Source: Ambrosia x helenae (Eukaryota; Streptophyta; Magnoliopsida; Asterales; Asteraceae). Taken from it: a DNA stretch of 64,000 nt. Each line of letters starts with the position of its first letter. Within the stretch, counting starts at the first letter, position 1. Of the stretch, positions 22,054-33,934 are shown piece after piece. Both the position numbers and the translations under genes were made by a program. The stretch is taken from positions 36,518,626 to 36,582,625 of the forward strand of contig CM061228.1 of NCBI GenBank assembly GCA_030844895.1, in the 5' to 3' direction. The notes beneath the pieces are model-generated. The model was given only the letters and a program-made list of their open reading frames with translations, was not told the DNA's origin and made no database searches.

Positions 22054-25000
22054 AGCGCACTGTTTGCGCGGTGTGTGCGTGTACTTATTTTGGCCTTGTA
22101 AGGCGCATGGTTGTAGTAAGATACTTATGTTAGTAAACCTAAAACATTTTACCTAGGGGGTCTAGGTTTTTTTGGTAACATCTCTATTAGTAAGGTGATA
22201 ACAAACTTATGGGTAGGCTGACGTGTATCGTCTTGTAAAATAACCAGTGGCTTAACATATGCATGTTTTGGGGTAACGTATGTTTGTGTGTTGTTAACAT
22301 ATGCTTGTGATTCATACAGTTTCCCACAGGTGTTGTTTTAGAAAAAAAGGGCTCATGTATATTTGTCTTAACACATGTTATGCAAAACTTAAAAAAGATT
22401 CGTGCAAAAAACCAACAAAAAATGGTATATATTAACACATGTTATATATGTGCACAAACATTGACAACGGATAAATAAAATGCCGACCAACTATTATATG
22501 CATGTCGCTAACATAAAACCCTCATAAAAACCTAACAAAAGATTCTTGCAAAAAGTAAACAATAAAAATGGTATATATTAACGCATGTTGTGTTGTTTTT
22601 TTTCCCAGTGTACAAACTATTAAAATGCCGACAAAAAAAATTAAAATGCCGACCAACTATTATATGCATATCGGTAACATATTAAAGTGACATAGATCTC
22701 CATAACAGTATATAGGTATGTTTGTTAAAAACATAATAACGTATGCTCTTGTAGCGTACATCGTTGTTGAAAACAAAAAACATAGAAACCCGCTGGAAAA
22801 AATGGTTGGAAAACCGACAAAATTACTTTAAGAAACACATGTTATGATAAGATTAGCACATGTTATGTTTGTAAGTGCATCTTCATCAGTACGCGCCACA
22901 TCAACACATTCAGTCACTAGCTCTAAGATTCCATTCCTGAGTATGGATCCGAGGTGTGTATCAACACCATAGCGGCTGGATATTGAAAACACCTTTTTGG
23001 GTAAAACATCACGCAACCACCTTTCAGCAATATACTTTGGTGGGATCCGATCTACCTTATTGACCATGTAAACACATAAGACGTGACGACATAAGTACCC
23101 AATGCGTATAAAGGCCCTGCACGAACACTCCGTTGTATGGTCCGCTGGATCATATTTAACCTGTGTGACAGTAAAAGTTAGCGTATGTTAACAAACCTAC
23201 GAAATTAGCATATGTTAACAAATACTATGTTGTTTTTCATGTTACTTTACATATGTTAACACTGTTTAGGGGGGACATGCACGTGTTAGCAAAAAACTTA
23301 CACACAAAGGAGAGCTCCGGCGAATATACCTGGTAAACATCGCTAACATCCCGACGACGATCAAATTGCGTGACATGAAAAACAAATGTGTTGCCTTCTA
23401 CTTCAGTGTTAGATATGTAGCATGAAAACTTGCCTTTAGTTATTTCCTTTTTAACATCTTGAAACACGGCATGTGTGTACAACCCAAATTCATGCTTTTC
23501 GATTGGTAGATCAGTCGCCGGCACAAAAACAGTGGATGAGGTTTTGTACTCTACAACACGCTTTCGGTACCGTTGACTGTCAAGTCTCACTTCAAAACAC
23601 AACATGAATTGTACAAGTGTGTTAGCGCCGGTGGAGTTGATCTTGAATGATGAATTCGAACTTTCGCTACTAGACGTTGTCTTCATTAGGCAACTCATTG
23701 GGATCTCCCTAAAATATGTTGGAACCCATAACTCCTTCATTGCAAACATGTCATTAAGCCAATGGTTATCAGCTAGTCCAAACCAGTCTATCATCTCCTG
23801 CCAGCAGGTCTCAAACGTTGATGGTTTGATGTAAACACTCCACACCAAGTGATGAATGCATGCCCTGACATCTGTGTTTGTCAGAAGATCACTAGATATC
23901 TGCGTATAAAAACACGCAAATAACATAAAAAAATAGCTAATACACAACTTTTTTCTAGCAAAAGTGTAAGGAAGCAGAAACTGAATAACCTTTGTTGGCA
24001 GCTTTTTCATTATATGCCACATACAAAGCCTGTGACGTGATTCAGTGAACACCTGTGGTACAGCTTGTAACATGGCTGGGTCCTGGTCGCTTAACACTAA
24101 CAAAGGCTGTGACCCATGTGCTTTTAAGAAGGATCCTAGCAACCACACATAAGATTCAATCGTCTCATTGGTGATCAATCCAGCTCCGAATGTAACACAC
24201 TGCCCATGGTGGTCTATACCAGTGAACGGTAAAAAAATCATGTTGTTCCTGTGGGAAGAGAAAAACAAGAGTACAATAACCTATGTTATCCTGATACATG
24301 CCATCCTCTTACATATGTATGTAATTAAACAAAAGTGGTACAATAACTTACTTGTTTGTATGGTATGTCGCATCAAATGCAAGGACATCACCAAATGCCT
24401 TGTAATTCAGCTTGGATATCTCATCCGCCCAGAAAACGGATTTTAGTTTACCATTTGAAACAACAAAGTCATAAAAGAACTCCGGCAACATGTCAAAACG
24501 ATCACGCAGGCAGTCGAGGAATAGTTGTGAGTCCCGGTCACCAATGTAAATTCGGAGCTGACGACTAAAATTTTTGAGGTCAACGACGGTCCCATTAACA
24601 TTGTGGTTCCCACCTTTCATTGCAACAAGACACCTATGTTCTCTCACTGGTCCTATCCGATTTAGGCTCATACTATGGATAAATTGCTTTGTTGAGTACG
24701 AAAGTTTCCTGGAAACCTTTGTTAGGTCACGATTATGTTTCTCAAAAAACTCATGGTTATGTATGTCGTTGAAACTTTTTACTTTAAAGGTAGATCCATC
24801 ACCGCTGATGGTAAGTAACAAGTGAGCTTTACAATTGCAACACGTGAATGAAATCTTCCAGGGCTTAATAGACGTGTCATCTAATGTGTCAAATGTTTTT
24901 TTAGGCAGGGGATTTCCATATCTTGAACAACGAAGATACCTATGTGTGGGGATACCAAGCCACACCTTGGTTTGACCCTTTTTAACACAAAAACCTGCTT

Positions 25001-25420
25001 CATTAGCGTACTCTGTGTACATAGCCAAAGCCGATTCGAGAGAGTTAAATTCCTGGCCAATAACAGGAAGCAACGTTTGTCCAACATTGGGGATCCAAAA
25101 TTGGGTCCCATTTGGGGTTGTAAACACATAATACAGAGGAGAATTTGAGTCATTGTCTGCACCAAAAATGAAAACAACAATCTAAATCACGATATGCATG
25201 TGTTATATAAAGTCAAAAAATACGGATGAATTTCGTCACATCAACCCGCATGTAAAACAAACATGGAAAAGAATAAAAATGCGTATGTTAAAAATTCATA
25301 AAAAAAGTACAGAATAATAGTAACTTCTTCTAGAAAAAAACATAACATGCATACGTTAAAAAAACACAAAAAATCCACATAATAGAACAGTTCGTCTTCC
25401 AGGAAAGGCATAAAATACAT
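17128..25420. repeat. Dispersed word array TAACATGTGTTA (MULE B)
   Basis: In the left half, copies read TAAC(A/C)TGTGTTA: 17131, 17406, five in 18417-18525, and 20604-20693. In the right half they read the reverse complement form, TAACACATGTTA or TAGC(A/G)TATGTTA: 22367, 22426, 22828-22870, 23176-23260, 25340, 25410. The word is nearly palindromic, but the asymmetric GTG/CAC core shows the flip. Confidence 0.75.
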
Positions 25421-25927
25421 ATGTTAAACATACACAAAAATTTCCACAGAATACATACCATGATCACCAGCCTCAGGCGATAGTTGTCCGATAAAAGATG
25501 ACTTTGATGATGAACCATCACTTGCCTCTGTACAAAAGAAAAAGGAACTTCACAATGCTTTTTGAACAAACATTTACAACCATCAAGAAAAAACAATGAT
25601 AACACTATACCTCCACATCCATCATCAGAGCTCCTTGATACCCTTGCAGGGGGCATCCCTCAAATCCATAATTGTCATCTATAATTTTCCCACCAAAACG
25701 AAAAACATAAATTCATCATCAACAACAACATAGATCATAATAATAACTAAAAAACCCACCATATGTTCATCATCAACTACAAACATGCAGCATACTAAAA
25801 CTTGATCATCCACAGCTCCGACAAAGTTATTAGCAAACACATTTATAGGAGATCCATCTTGGGAATGTGAACTTTCATGACCAAAAGATGTTAAATGTGA
25901 ACGTGGGAGGGATATATTGGTTTCCAT
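22828..25927 (-). CDS. FAR1/FHY3-related MULE transposase
   Basis: Multi-exon gene on the - strand. The four main exons, 25156-24352, 24248-23990, 23899-23330 and 23160-22828, join in phase with GT/AG borders and contain no stop. Upstream exons near 25927, 25680-25615 and 25525-25459 are less certain. Exon 25156-24352 carries a FAR1-type DNA-binding region (ESALAMYTEYANEAGFCVKK, a Cys/His zinc site ending IHNHEF). The MULE DDE core follows: FDATYHTNK, then LSDQDPAMLQAV with CMWHI. The C-terminus has a SWIM zinc finger (CSCRAF ... CRHVLC). The product would bind the element ends in the nucleus and cut and paste it. I estimate about 700 residues, a normal length. The gene looks intact, unlike its partner. 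Confidence 0.85.
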
Positions 25928-26267
25928 CTCATTAATGAGGGTCGATTACTTAATGGGTGAGATATACTAAATGGGGGGTTAATGAGATAATGGAGATAAT
26001 GTAATACTGATTTTGAGTTTTGAATTGTAATGAAGAGTGAGAAGATCATAGTGGTTTTAAGATATTAGTAGTACAATTACAACTCTCTCTCCATCAACTC
26101 AACCCAAATAATATCTTCTATGAAATTACCTCTATAACCTTGATTATAAAATATTAAGAAGATGATTAGGGGTGATGTGGAGCAATGTGAGCCTAGTATT
26201 GGGTTTACTAGAGTTTACTCAATTTAGAGGGTTTTCTATGAATACTTCCCCTATATATATATATACA

Positions 26268-26300
26268 CTAGCAGGAACCCGCGCGTTGCGGCGGGGCTGC
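26268..26300 (-). mobile_element. Helitron 3' terminus
   Basis: Read on the - strand, a GC-rich hairpin (CCCGCCGCAACGCGCGGG) is followed by TTCCTG and CTAG, then T. That is the classic Helitron 3' end, a hairpin about 6-10 nt before CTRR inserted between A and T. The body would lie to the right. I could not locate the 5' TC end, so the element's length is unknown. Confidence 0.6.
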
Positions 26301-26330
26301 ACTCGTAAACTTATATTACATATATAATAA

Positions 26331-26986
26331 TTTTAAACTAAAAGTCATCATGTATTCTTGTGTGACAATTATTTTGGTGGAAGTCATTTGATATTGAAAG
26401 CACGAATAAAAAATAAAATTTGATGTGGGAGATTACTGAAAACTTGAATTAAAAGACATGATTTCAGTATCTGAAAAAAAAAGTAGCTAAATACTCTAAA
26501 TGAAGCCATAAAAAAATAAAGAATGGCGCGTGGGATGGGTTTGCCATCCCGTAGTACTAACTGGTCGATTTTGTGATATATTTTCAAATATGCTCCGAAC
26601 GTATATATGTCATTTCTCATGATGGCGATTGTTTCGTCTAATGAGACATCCATAGGTGTGAAGGAGAAGTTTGTGTTGTATGCGCGGATCAAAGAAACCA
26701 TGACATTTGACCAAAGAAACAATCACGAATGGGACGATGCCTATCTCTTTTATTTGAGTTTGAATATGTTACTCAAATTTTTATGTATTATTTTTAGTAT
26801 AAGTTAATAAGTTATTTAATTGTTGTACTTTTAAACTAAAAGTCATCATGTTTTCTTGTTTGACAATTATTTTGGTTTTTCTAATGACCTAGTCAGTCAC
26901 AAATGGGACGATGCCTATTTCTTTTATTTGAGTTTGAATATGTTAGTCAAATTTTTATGTATTATTTTTACTATAAGTTAATAAGT
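26331..26986. repeat. Duplicated AT-rich blocks
   Basis: TTTTAAACTAAAAGTCATCATG occurs at 26331 and 26830. A block of about 82 bp starting GGGACGATGCCTAT occurs at 26731-26812 and 26905-26986. No coding capacity is supported; these are probably internal repeats of a non-autonomous Helitron. Confidence 0.7.
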
Positions 26987-27158
26987 TTTTTACAAGCTTT
27001 TATAAAATACTATTGCATTATAAATATAAATGCAAGATGTAATAACACTACATTATTGTTTGTCATTTATTACACTACATTATTAAATGCTATAATGTAG
27101 AGGGACAATATTGTAAATGAGAAATTATTTATGCATTAATACTTGTATCAAATGCAAA
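26987..27158. other. AT-rich spacer
   Basis: Nothing recognisable in this stretch. Confidence 0.4.
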
Positions 27159-27474
27159 AACAATGTTTTTATTATAAATATAGTAAACACAGAGAATGAA
27201 TTTTGTGAATTGTTGTAAACTTTACATACAAGATGATGGTTTAAATACATTGTTACAGTCAATGGTCAAGGGGATGAATTTGGGGTAATCAATTAGTAGC
27301 TTGACCATGACTTTGACTTGACTTGGTGTTGATAGTTAATGGTCAAGGAGCTAAACTTTGACTTGACTTGGTGTTGATAGTTAATGGTAAAGGAGCTAAA
27401 TATTGGGTAATTAATTAGTAGCATTGACCGAGACTTTGACTTGACTTGTTGTTTGCGATAGTATCCTTAATACA
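27159..27474 (-). repeat. copia 3' LTR (approximate)
   Basis: The purine-rich CTTGCGGGGG on the - strand is followed by TGTATTAAGG, the likely LTR start at 27474. The lower limit near AATAAAAACA is a guess. Inside are near-tandem repeats of about 50 bp with many TTGACTTGACT words (27300-27450). Confidence 0.5.
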
Positions 27475-28707
27475 CCCCCGCAAGATGGAGGATCCATCGG
27501 AGACTCCAATCTTGGAACAGAATGAGAGAAATGGTAATCGGGGTAACGGTTTGGTGAGGACATCAGCTAGTTGATCCTTTGAACTAATATGAAAAACCTT
27601 TAGTTGACTGACATTGACTTGTTCACAAACAAAGTGGTAGTCGAGAGCTACATGTTTCATACGTGAGTGGTAGACCGGGTTAGCACATAGGTAAGTAGCA
27701 CCGGTGTTTTCACAAAATAGAGTTGGGGTACGTATCGTGTGAAAGCCAAGTTCTTGGAGAAGATTTTTAACCCATGAGATTTCAGCTGCACCATTTGTGA
27801 GTGCTTTGTATTCTGCTTCAGTTGAAGAATGGGAGACCGTTTTTTTCGAGAGGAATGCCAAGAGATGATGTTAGATCCAAGATATAATAGATAAGCGGTA
27901 GTAGATCTCCCTCCATCATGTATACCTCCCTAATCTGAATCTGAAAAAGCTTGTAAATCAAGTGAGGATATTTTATTTAAAAATAACCCATGGTGTACAA
28001 TTCCTTTTAAATAGCGGAGAACCTGTTTGAGAGCTTTCCAGTGTGACTGTTTTGGGTTGTGCATGAATTGAGAAAGTTTGTTGACTGCGAAAGAAATATC
28101 TTACCGAGTGAAAGCAAGATATTGAAGAATGCCAACAACTTGGCGCTAAGGGGTTGGGTCAACGGATGTAGAGGTATCTGAGGGGCAAGAGGGTCGGAAA
28201 CACTTGGGGGGTGAGGACCTCCTTGGAACCGTCCATTTTGAAGTTGGTTAAGATGTCCTGAATGTGTCTGTGTTGTGAAAGAAATAAGCCTTGAGGTGTT
28301 GGGATGACCTTAATGCCCAAGAAGTGATGAAGTGGACCAAGATCTTTGATGGAGAATTTATCACTTAAAGCTTGGACAAAGGTGTTCAAGAAGTGATCAT
28401 GGCTACCCGTATGAACAATGTCATCTACATAGACAAGAAGGTATGAAGTGATTCCATGCTTATTGTAGATGAAAAGGGATGGATCGGATACGGACTCCTG
28501 AAAACCAAATTTTAGAAGAAAAGCAGTGAGTTCATTATACTACGCCCTTGGAGCTTATTTGAGCCCGTAAAGTGATTTTTTTGAGTTTGCAAATGTGTGT
28601 GGGGAATTCCGAGTTTGTGAAACCGGGCGGTTGAATCATGTATACATCTTCATGAAGAGTACCATGAAGGAATGCGTTATTGACGTCGAGTTGACGTAAC
28701 GACCAGC
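27415..28707 (-). pseudogene. copia RT C-terminal part and RNase H
   Basis: From high to low coordinates: RT with LDVNNAFLHGTLHEDVYM (before 28535), YVDDIV near 28430 (the RT catalytic YVDD), FSIKDLGPLHHFLGIKV, then a spacer, then RNase H with SSTEAEYKAL and a DQLADVLTK end. Several frame changes and stops separate the pieces; only 27861-27415 is a long open frame. It encodes the replication enzyme that copies element RNA to DNA in virus-like particles. It is not functional. Confidence 0.85.
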
Positions 28708-31702
28708 TGTAACACCCCAAAATCATCCGTTACGCTTAATTACACTATTAGGCATGATTAGCAAAATAATAAAACGAGACTCGAACAATAAGAACTTGGG
28801 TTATGTTCTAATATGGAACTAATCCATTTAATGTTACCAATATTATAAATAAGCAAGTATTACAAGAAAATCTAGCTTGACTAGCTAGTTTCACTAGAAA
28901 ATGACATTCGGGGATTTTGGAGGGACCATAGTTGCCAGAATGGCAAACTTGTGTGATAATAATAATAATAATAATAAGGGGAAGAACACACACACACACA
29001 CTTAGGTGTGTGTGTCGTATAACATCAGGAGAAGAATTCTCCTTCACCTCCAAAATCCTTGCTCAAATCCAAGCCAAATCAAGGGGCTTTTTGATGCACT
29101 AGCAAGAAACAAGTCATCTAAGGTCTAAACTACAACAAGGTACCTTTTATTAGCCGAAAATGATGCCCTAATTCGTTTTTGATTTCTATGAAAATCTAGG
29201 GTTTTGATAAAAACGTGGAATTAATGGTTAATATGGGTTACCCTAGTCTTGGGGAGCCTTAAACATGTATAATCCGGTTACAAATCACACTTAATATGTG
29301 TATTTGATTTTGATCATATGCTTATGTATATGTGTAGAATTTTGGGGTTTAACCTCTAGGTTGAATCAACTTATATCTATTAATCTTTGTGACTCTTAGG
29401 AGTTGTTAATATGAGAAATTTAGGCAAAATGGTCTAAATAATGTATTATGATGATGATTAGACAAATGGTTATGTTTTGGCTAATCTTGAGCTTTAAAAC
29501 TAAACAAATTGGTGGGTGCACACCAAGTGTTCGATTAAATACCAAATTGGTGAACACTAGTGAAACTATGAAGTTAGAATCATGTAAGAGCTATCAATCG
29601 TATGTGATATTGGTTTGTAATAGGCCAAGTTAATCGGATATTCTATATAAGAAAATGGCTATGGATTTAGCTATAAATGGGTAATGAATACATGATTTAT
29701 GGATAGTGAATTAAATCCATGTTATGTATTCTAATAATCAAGTTTGACATATCCCTAAGTAGGTACAAGAACTAGGGATGCAAACGGGTCAAACGGATGC
29801 AAGCAATGCGTATGGAAGCAAGAACGGATATGAGGTAAGTTTTACTTACACCAATGTACTATAACATAGCTTAATTGTTATAAACATTAGTTTTAAATCT
29901 TGAGTGTGAGATAAAGATAAACCCCAAGGGGTATAATCTATTAAGTGGGTCGCCTTATGGGCACTCGATACAAAATGTGGTTTATGACCTTAATCGAGAT
30001 AATGAGTTGTGACCAAATGGAGGAATCCATCAAACGGGTCAACTAATAAAGATATGTGAGAAATGATGTTTTAATCCAAATTAAATCAATTGAATGGAGT
30101 TGTTAAGCAAGAAGTTAAATGGGTCAAGTTTGTGTCACTTGAACCATAGATAAAAACTTGGGTAACATAGTATTATGAACTATGAGTCTAAACAGGTCAA
30201 ATGGTGATGTCCTCACCATGTGAGTCCAACACTTGATGCTCGTATGCCAAGCATTAAGATTCATAAAGTTAAACGGGTCAAATGGCAAGTTATTGCCATT
30301 TGAGTTCCGAGGAGTTAATGTGTATATTTAAAGAGCATACAGGTAAATGCATTTGCTCGTGCATGCTCGATGTTAAGAATCATGGAGGATAAACACAAGG
30401 TATGGATATGGGTCAAGGCCACCCGGTAAGTCCGTAGTCGAATAAACGCCTTCGGGCGAAGCAAAATAGGTGATAAAAGTACTCACATGAGGTGTGGGTG
30501 CCAATCAAGTAAGTTATTTTCATAACTGTGTCAAATGTGCGCTAATGCGCTTAGAATTGACTAAACAAGTGAAAACTTGAGAAAGGATGAAACTCTAAGT
30601 CCGGAAGGACTTAGAGGTTTTTAAACAAGTCATTGAGTCAAAAACATTGGATTTGAAACAAGAAGTTTCGCCACGAATGGCTAAATTGAAAGATTTGGTC
30701 ATGAATGGCATTTTGGGGATTTAAAGGATTAATAAAGGTTGATTCTAAGAATCTAAATCGTAATGAAACAAATTGGACAAACGCTTTTGTTGATCAAGTG
30801 TCTAATGACTTGACAACTCAAACGGTATGCAATTTAAGTGGTCAAAAGTGCCTTGTTTGATTTAAGGCCTTAATGGGTCAAATTGGGTAAAAGTCGCCAT
30901 AAACATTCAAAACTAAGAACCGGATCTTGGCGACATAAACCGGACCATAATTTCAGTCAAACAAAGGTTTATTTAGTCGGCACGTCAATAGTTAGGCTTC
31001 GGGAATCATCGAATGCGGTTGCGACATGATTCCCATGCTTAAAAATCATCAAAAAAAATGATCAGAAGCTGTGCGCGGCCGCGCACTTAGACCGACCGGC
31101 CACGCACAGAGACCTGCATGTCAGCACGATTTTAAAATTCCATATAAAATCGTAGAAAAAATCGTTAGGAGACGTTCTTTATATGCCTGGAAAGCTCTCG
31201 GAGCGTAGAACAATTCTTATTTGAAAGTCGAAGTCGAAATTTGGGTTTTAGAAGGGGTAAAAGCGATCCGAACAGCTGCTGCGCAAAAGTCGCAGTAGTT
31301 TGTTCTCCTGAATAAGGGTCGTTTGGCCTGGTTCGTTCCGTTTCGACGTGTAACGACTCCCATACTAGCTTAATTGTATTATTGACAACCCACTAACCAT
31401 TCTTTGTGTGGTGGTGATAGGTAAACATTTGATGGACGTCCCGGAGCAAGGATTAAGTCACGAGAAGAACCGAACACGCCCGAACACTCATCAAGCTTCC
31501 GCAATAGAATTCAAGAGTCTCCTGTGAAATTGCGAAATCTCATCATATGTTGTAATAGTTAAAGTGTAGAAATCAAAAAGTATTTATCACGATAATTTAA
31601 GTTTTTCTTAAATATCTAAGTTTTAATCGGGAGTGGTTTAAGTAAGGTCAAAACCCGTATGATTTGGGCGTTGATCGCGTGATTACAGGTTAGGGTCTTA
31701 CA
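28708..31702 (+). mobile_element. Solo LTR (2,995 bp) inserted in copia RT
   Basis: It starts TGTAACACCCC and ends GGGTCTTACA. The 5-bp repeat CCAGC flanks it at 28703-28707 and 31703-31707, and copia RT sequence continues on both sides. I see no internal domain, primer site or coding region, so it is a solo LTR left after recombination between two LTRs. The ends are like those of gypsy-type long LTRs. It contains an (AAT)n run near 28958, an (AC)n run near 28990 and many AAACGGGTCAA words between 29780 and 30300. Confidence 0.85.
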
Positions 31703-33850
31703 CCAGCCACGAGAGAGGGCAATGAAAAGGACTGTGTGAATAGTGACTGATTTAGTGGCTGGGCTAAAGGTTTCAAAATAGTCCCTACCATATTGTTGGT
31801 GGAAGCCCTTAGCAACTAGACGTGCTTTATATCTTTCAATGGTGCCATTGGGTTTTCGTTTGATGCGGAAGACCCATTTGCAGCCAATTGGATGTTGGTT
31901 GGTTTGTGGTACAAGTTCCCAGGTTTGATTTTGGAGAAGGGCATTATACTCAAGGTCCATGGCTTGTCTCTATGCAGGATCTTGCATGGCTTGAGTGTGA
32001 GTGGAGGGTTCCAAGGTGTTTGGAATGGGGTGGCGAGTAGTAGAGTTAACAAAGTTTGGGTTGAAATACTTTGGGTTAGGTTTCGATTTGCGGCGGGTCG
32101 GTGTGGCAGGAGTGGGTTCGGTTTTAGTGGATGGTATGGGATCGGGAGTGGATGGTAGTGAGGATGAGGGTACGGGTGATGTATGTGTAGAAGGAGTGGT
32201 GGCGGATGAGTGATTGTTTTGTTGTGGTGAAGATTCGGTTGCGGAGGAGGGAGGTGGGATGGTCACGGGTGTAGGTGTAGTAATGGGTGTATGTGGGGTT
32301 ACGGGTGTGGGATGGTTTTCGGGTGAAGGTTAGGTAATAGTTGTAGGCTGATGTAAGATTGTGGGTGGTGAGTGGGCGGAAGTGAGGTTGGGTGGTGAGA
32401 CAATAGCAGATGTAGGATTGGGTGAGGTGGGTGAAATAGTATGTGATGAAGTTTTAAGGTTTAGAAAAGATCCAAAGGAGATGGAAGTGGGTGTGGAAAT
32501 TGTGTCATGAAGAGGGAAAAGGTGTGGAATGAACTCAACATGTTGTGAGTGATAAAATTTGTTGGTAGCCGGATCAAAGCATTTGTAAGCGGATTTGGTA
32601 GAGGAATAACCAAGAAAAATGCATGAGGCGGAACATGATTGTAATTTGGAGTTGGTGTATAGTCGTAGCCAAGGGTAACAAAGACATCCAAACGGTTTTA
32701 GTTTGGAGTAAGTGGGAGCAGCATTGAACAACATGTCATAAGGTGATTTGTTATTCAAGATGGTTGTGGGTAGACGATTTATTAGATAAGTAGCGGCTAG
32801 GAAAGCATGTGACCAAAAATGTGATGGTAGGTGGGCATAGTGGAGTAGGGCAAGGCCCGTTTCAACAACATGTCGGTGGCGTCGTTTGGCTACTCCATTT
32901 TGTTCGGGTGTATGAGGAGGTGTGGTATAATGAGAAATTCCATGGGTGGTGAGAAATGGTTTAAGACCAATGTATTCACCGCCATTGTCGGTAAATAGAG
33001 AGATAAGAGGTGTTTGAAAAAAAAATTCCACTAGTGATTTGAATTTTGTAAAAAGGGTGGAAACGTCGGATTTTCTTTTTATTGGATATAACCAAATGTA
33101 TTTAGAAAAGTAATCGACAAATATGACATAGTACTTGAAGCCATCAATGGATGTTTGGACTAGTCCCCATACACCTGAGTAAACGAGTTGTAATGGTTTG
33201 TTTGCAACAAATGAGTTTTTACCGAAAGGAATTTTGTAGCTTTTGTTTAACGAACAAGATTTACAATGAAAAGATTCGGGTGACACTTTATTACCATTAA
33301 GTCCCAATTTATAAATTAAGTACTTGAAAACTTGAAACGAAGGATGTCCAAGGATATGGTGCCACGAGAGTAGAGATCTTGTTGTTATTGTTGCATTGAT
33401 TTGAGGAGAGAGTGGGGTTGGTCTGTAGTAAACGTCATTGGCGTTCACGCCCCGCATGAGATGCGCCTCCGTGCATAGATCCTTAACCAATAAATGATAT
33501 GGAAAAAATTCAACAGAAACTTGGTTAGTACGACTAAGTTTTGCGACTGAAATAAGATTATTGCGAAGATTAGGAGCAATTAAAACATTATTTAAGAATA
33601 GTGGTCGAGAGTTGGTTTGAATAGTTGTGTGACTAGTGTGTGATAGGAAGCGATTTACCGTCACCCAAAACAATCTCATCCGGGCCACCTTATTTGGAAA
33701 GAACGTGCACTGAATTTGGATTAATGGCAGTGTGATCGGATGCCCCGGTGTCCCACATCCATGGAGGGTTTGAAGCCCCGGCATGATATGATTCACAATC
33801 TTGCCCACATAATGCCCCTATAATGCCGACATAATGTGCATTACACATGG
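31703..33850 (-). pseudogene. copia protease remnant, integrase and RT N-terminal part
   Basis: The protease site DTGAS (33738-33752) is present but is followed by a stop. The long frame 33808-32330 encodes integrase: HHCC finger (HHILGHPS ... CKSCSL), DDE core (IFVDYFSKY, LFTDNGGEY, and the E of VVETG). A proline/threonine/serine-rich linker follows (32450-31980). RT resumes at 31960 with WELVP and KWVFRIKRKPNGTIERYKARLVAKGF. Stops lie near 32329 and 31969. The segment ends at the solo LTR insertion point. Confidence 0.87.
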
Positions 33851-33934
33851 TCTGATAGCATCCTTAAAATTACATAAAAATTGCTATCTTGCCCATCCAG
33901 AACCTATTATATAGTAGTATATATATATATAGTA

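Larger units (their letters stand above)
15939..26251 (+). mobile_element. MULE B: Mutator-like element with FAR1-type transposase and Ulp1 gene
   Basis: The termini are imperfect inverted repeats of about 60 bp. Left reads GGGGATGGTTC, then AGAGTAAACTCTAAAT and AAAACTCC. The right end read inward gives GGGGAAGTATTC, then AGAAAACCCTCTAAAT and GTAAACTCTA. Both ends sit in TA-rich runs. The element is 10.3 kb and has two convergent genes: a broken Ulp1/DUF1985-type gene on + and a transposase on - . TAACATGTGTTA-like words fill the introns and the intergenic part. It is the only element here with a MURA-type transposase, so it may have served relatives. It resembles Kaonashi-type MULEs. Confidence 0.85.
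27159..33850 (-). mobile_element. Ty1/copia element, 5'-truncated and split by a solo LTR
   Basis: Read on the - strand, the order is protease remnant, integrase, reverse transcriptase, RNase H and LTR, which is the copia gene order. Gag and the 5' LTR are absent beyond about 33850. The RT region is interrupted by a 3-kb solo LTR (28708-31702). The lineage is not assigned. Confidence 0.85.

Noticed and set aside
17128..25420. CRISPR-like array
   Set aside because: Spacing is irregular, copies lie in introns, and the DNA is from a plant nucleus.
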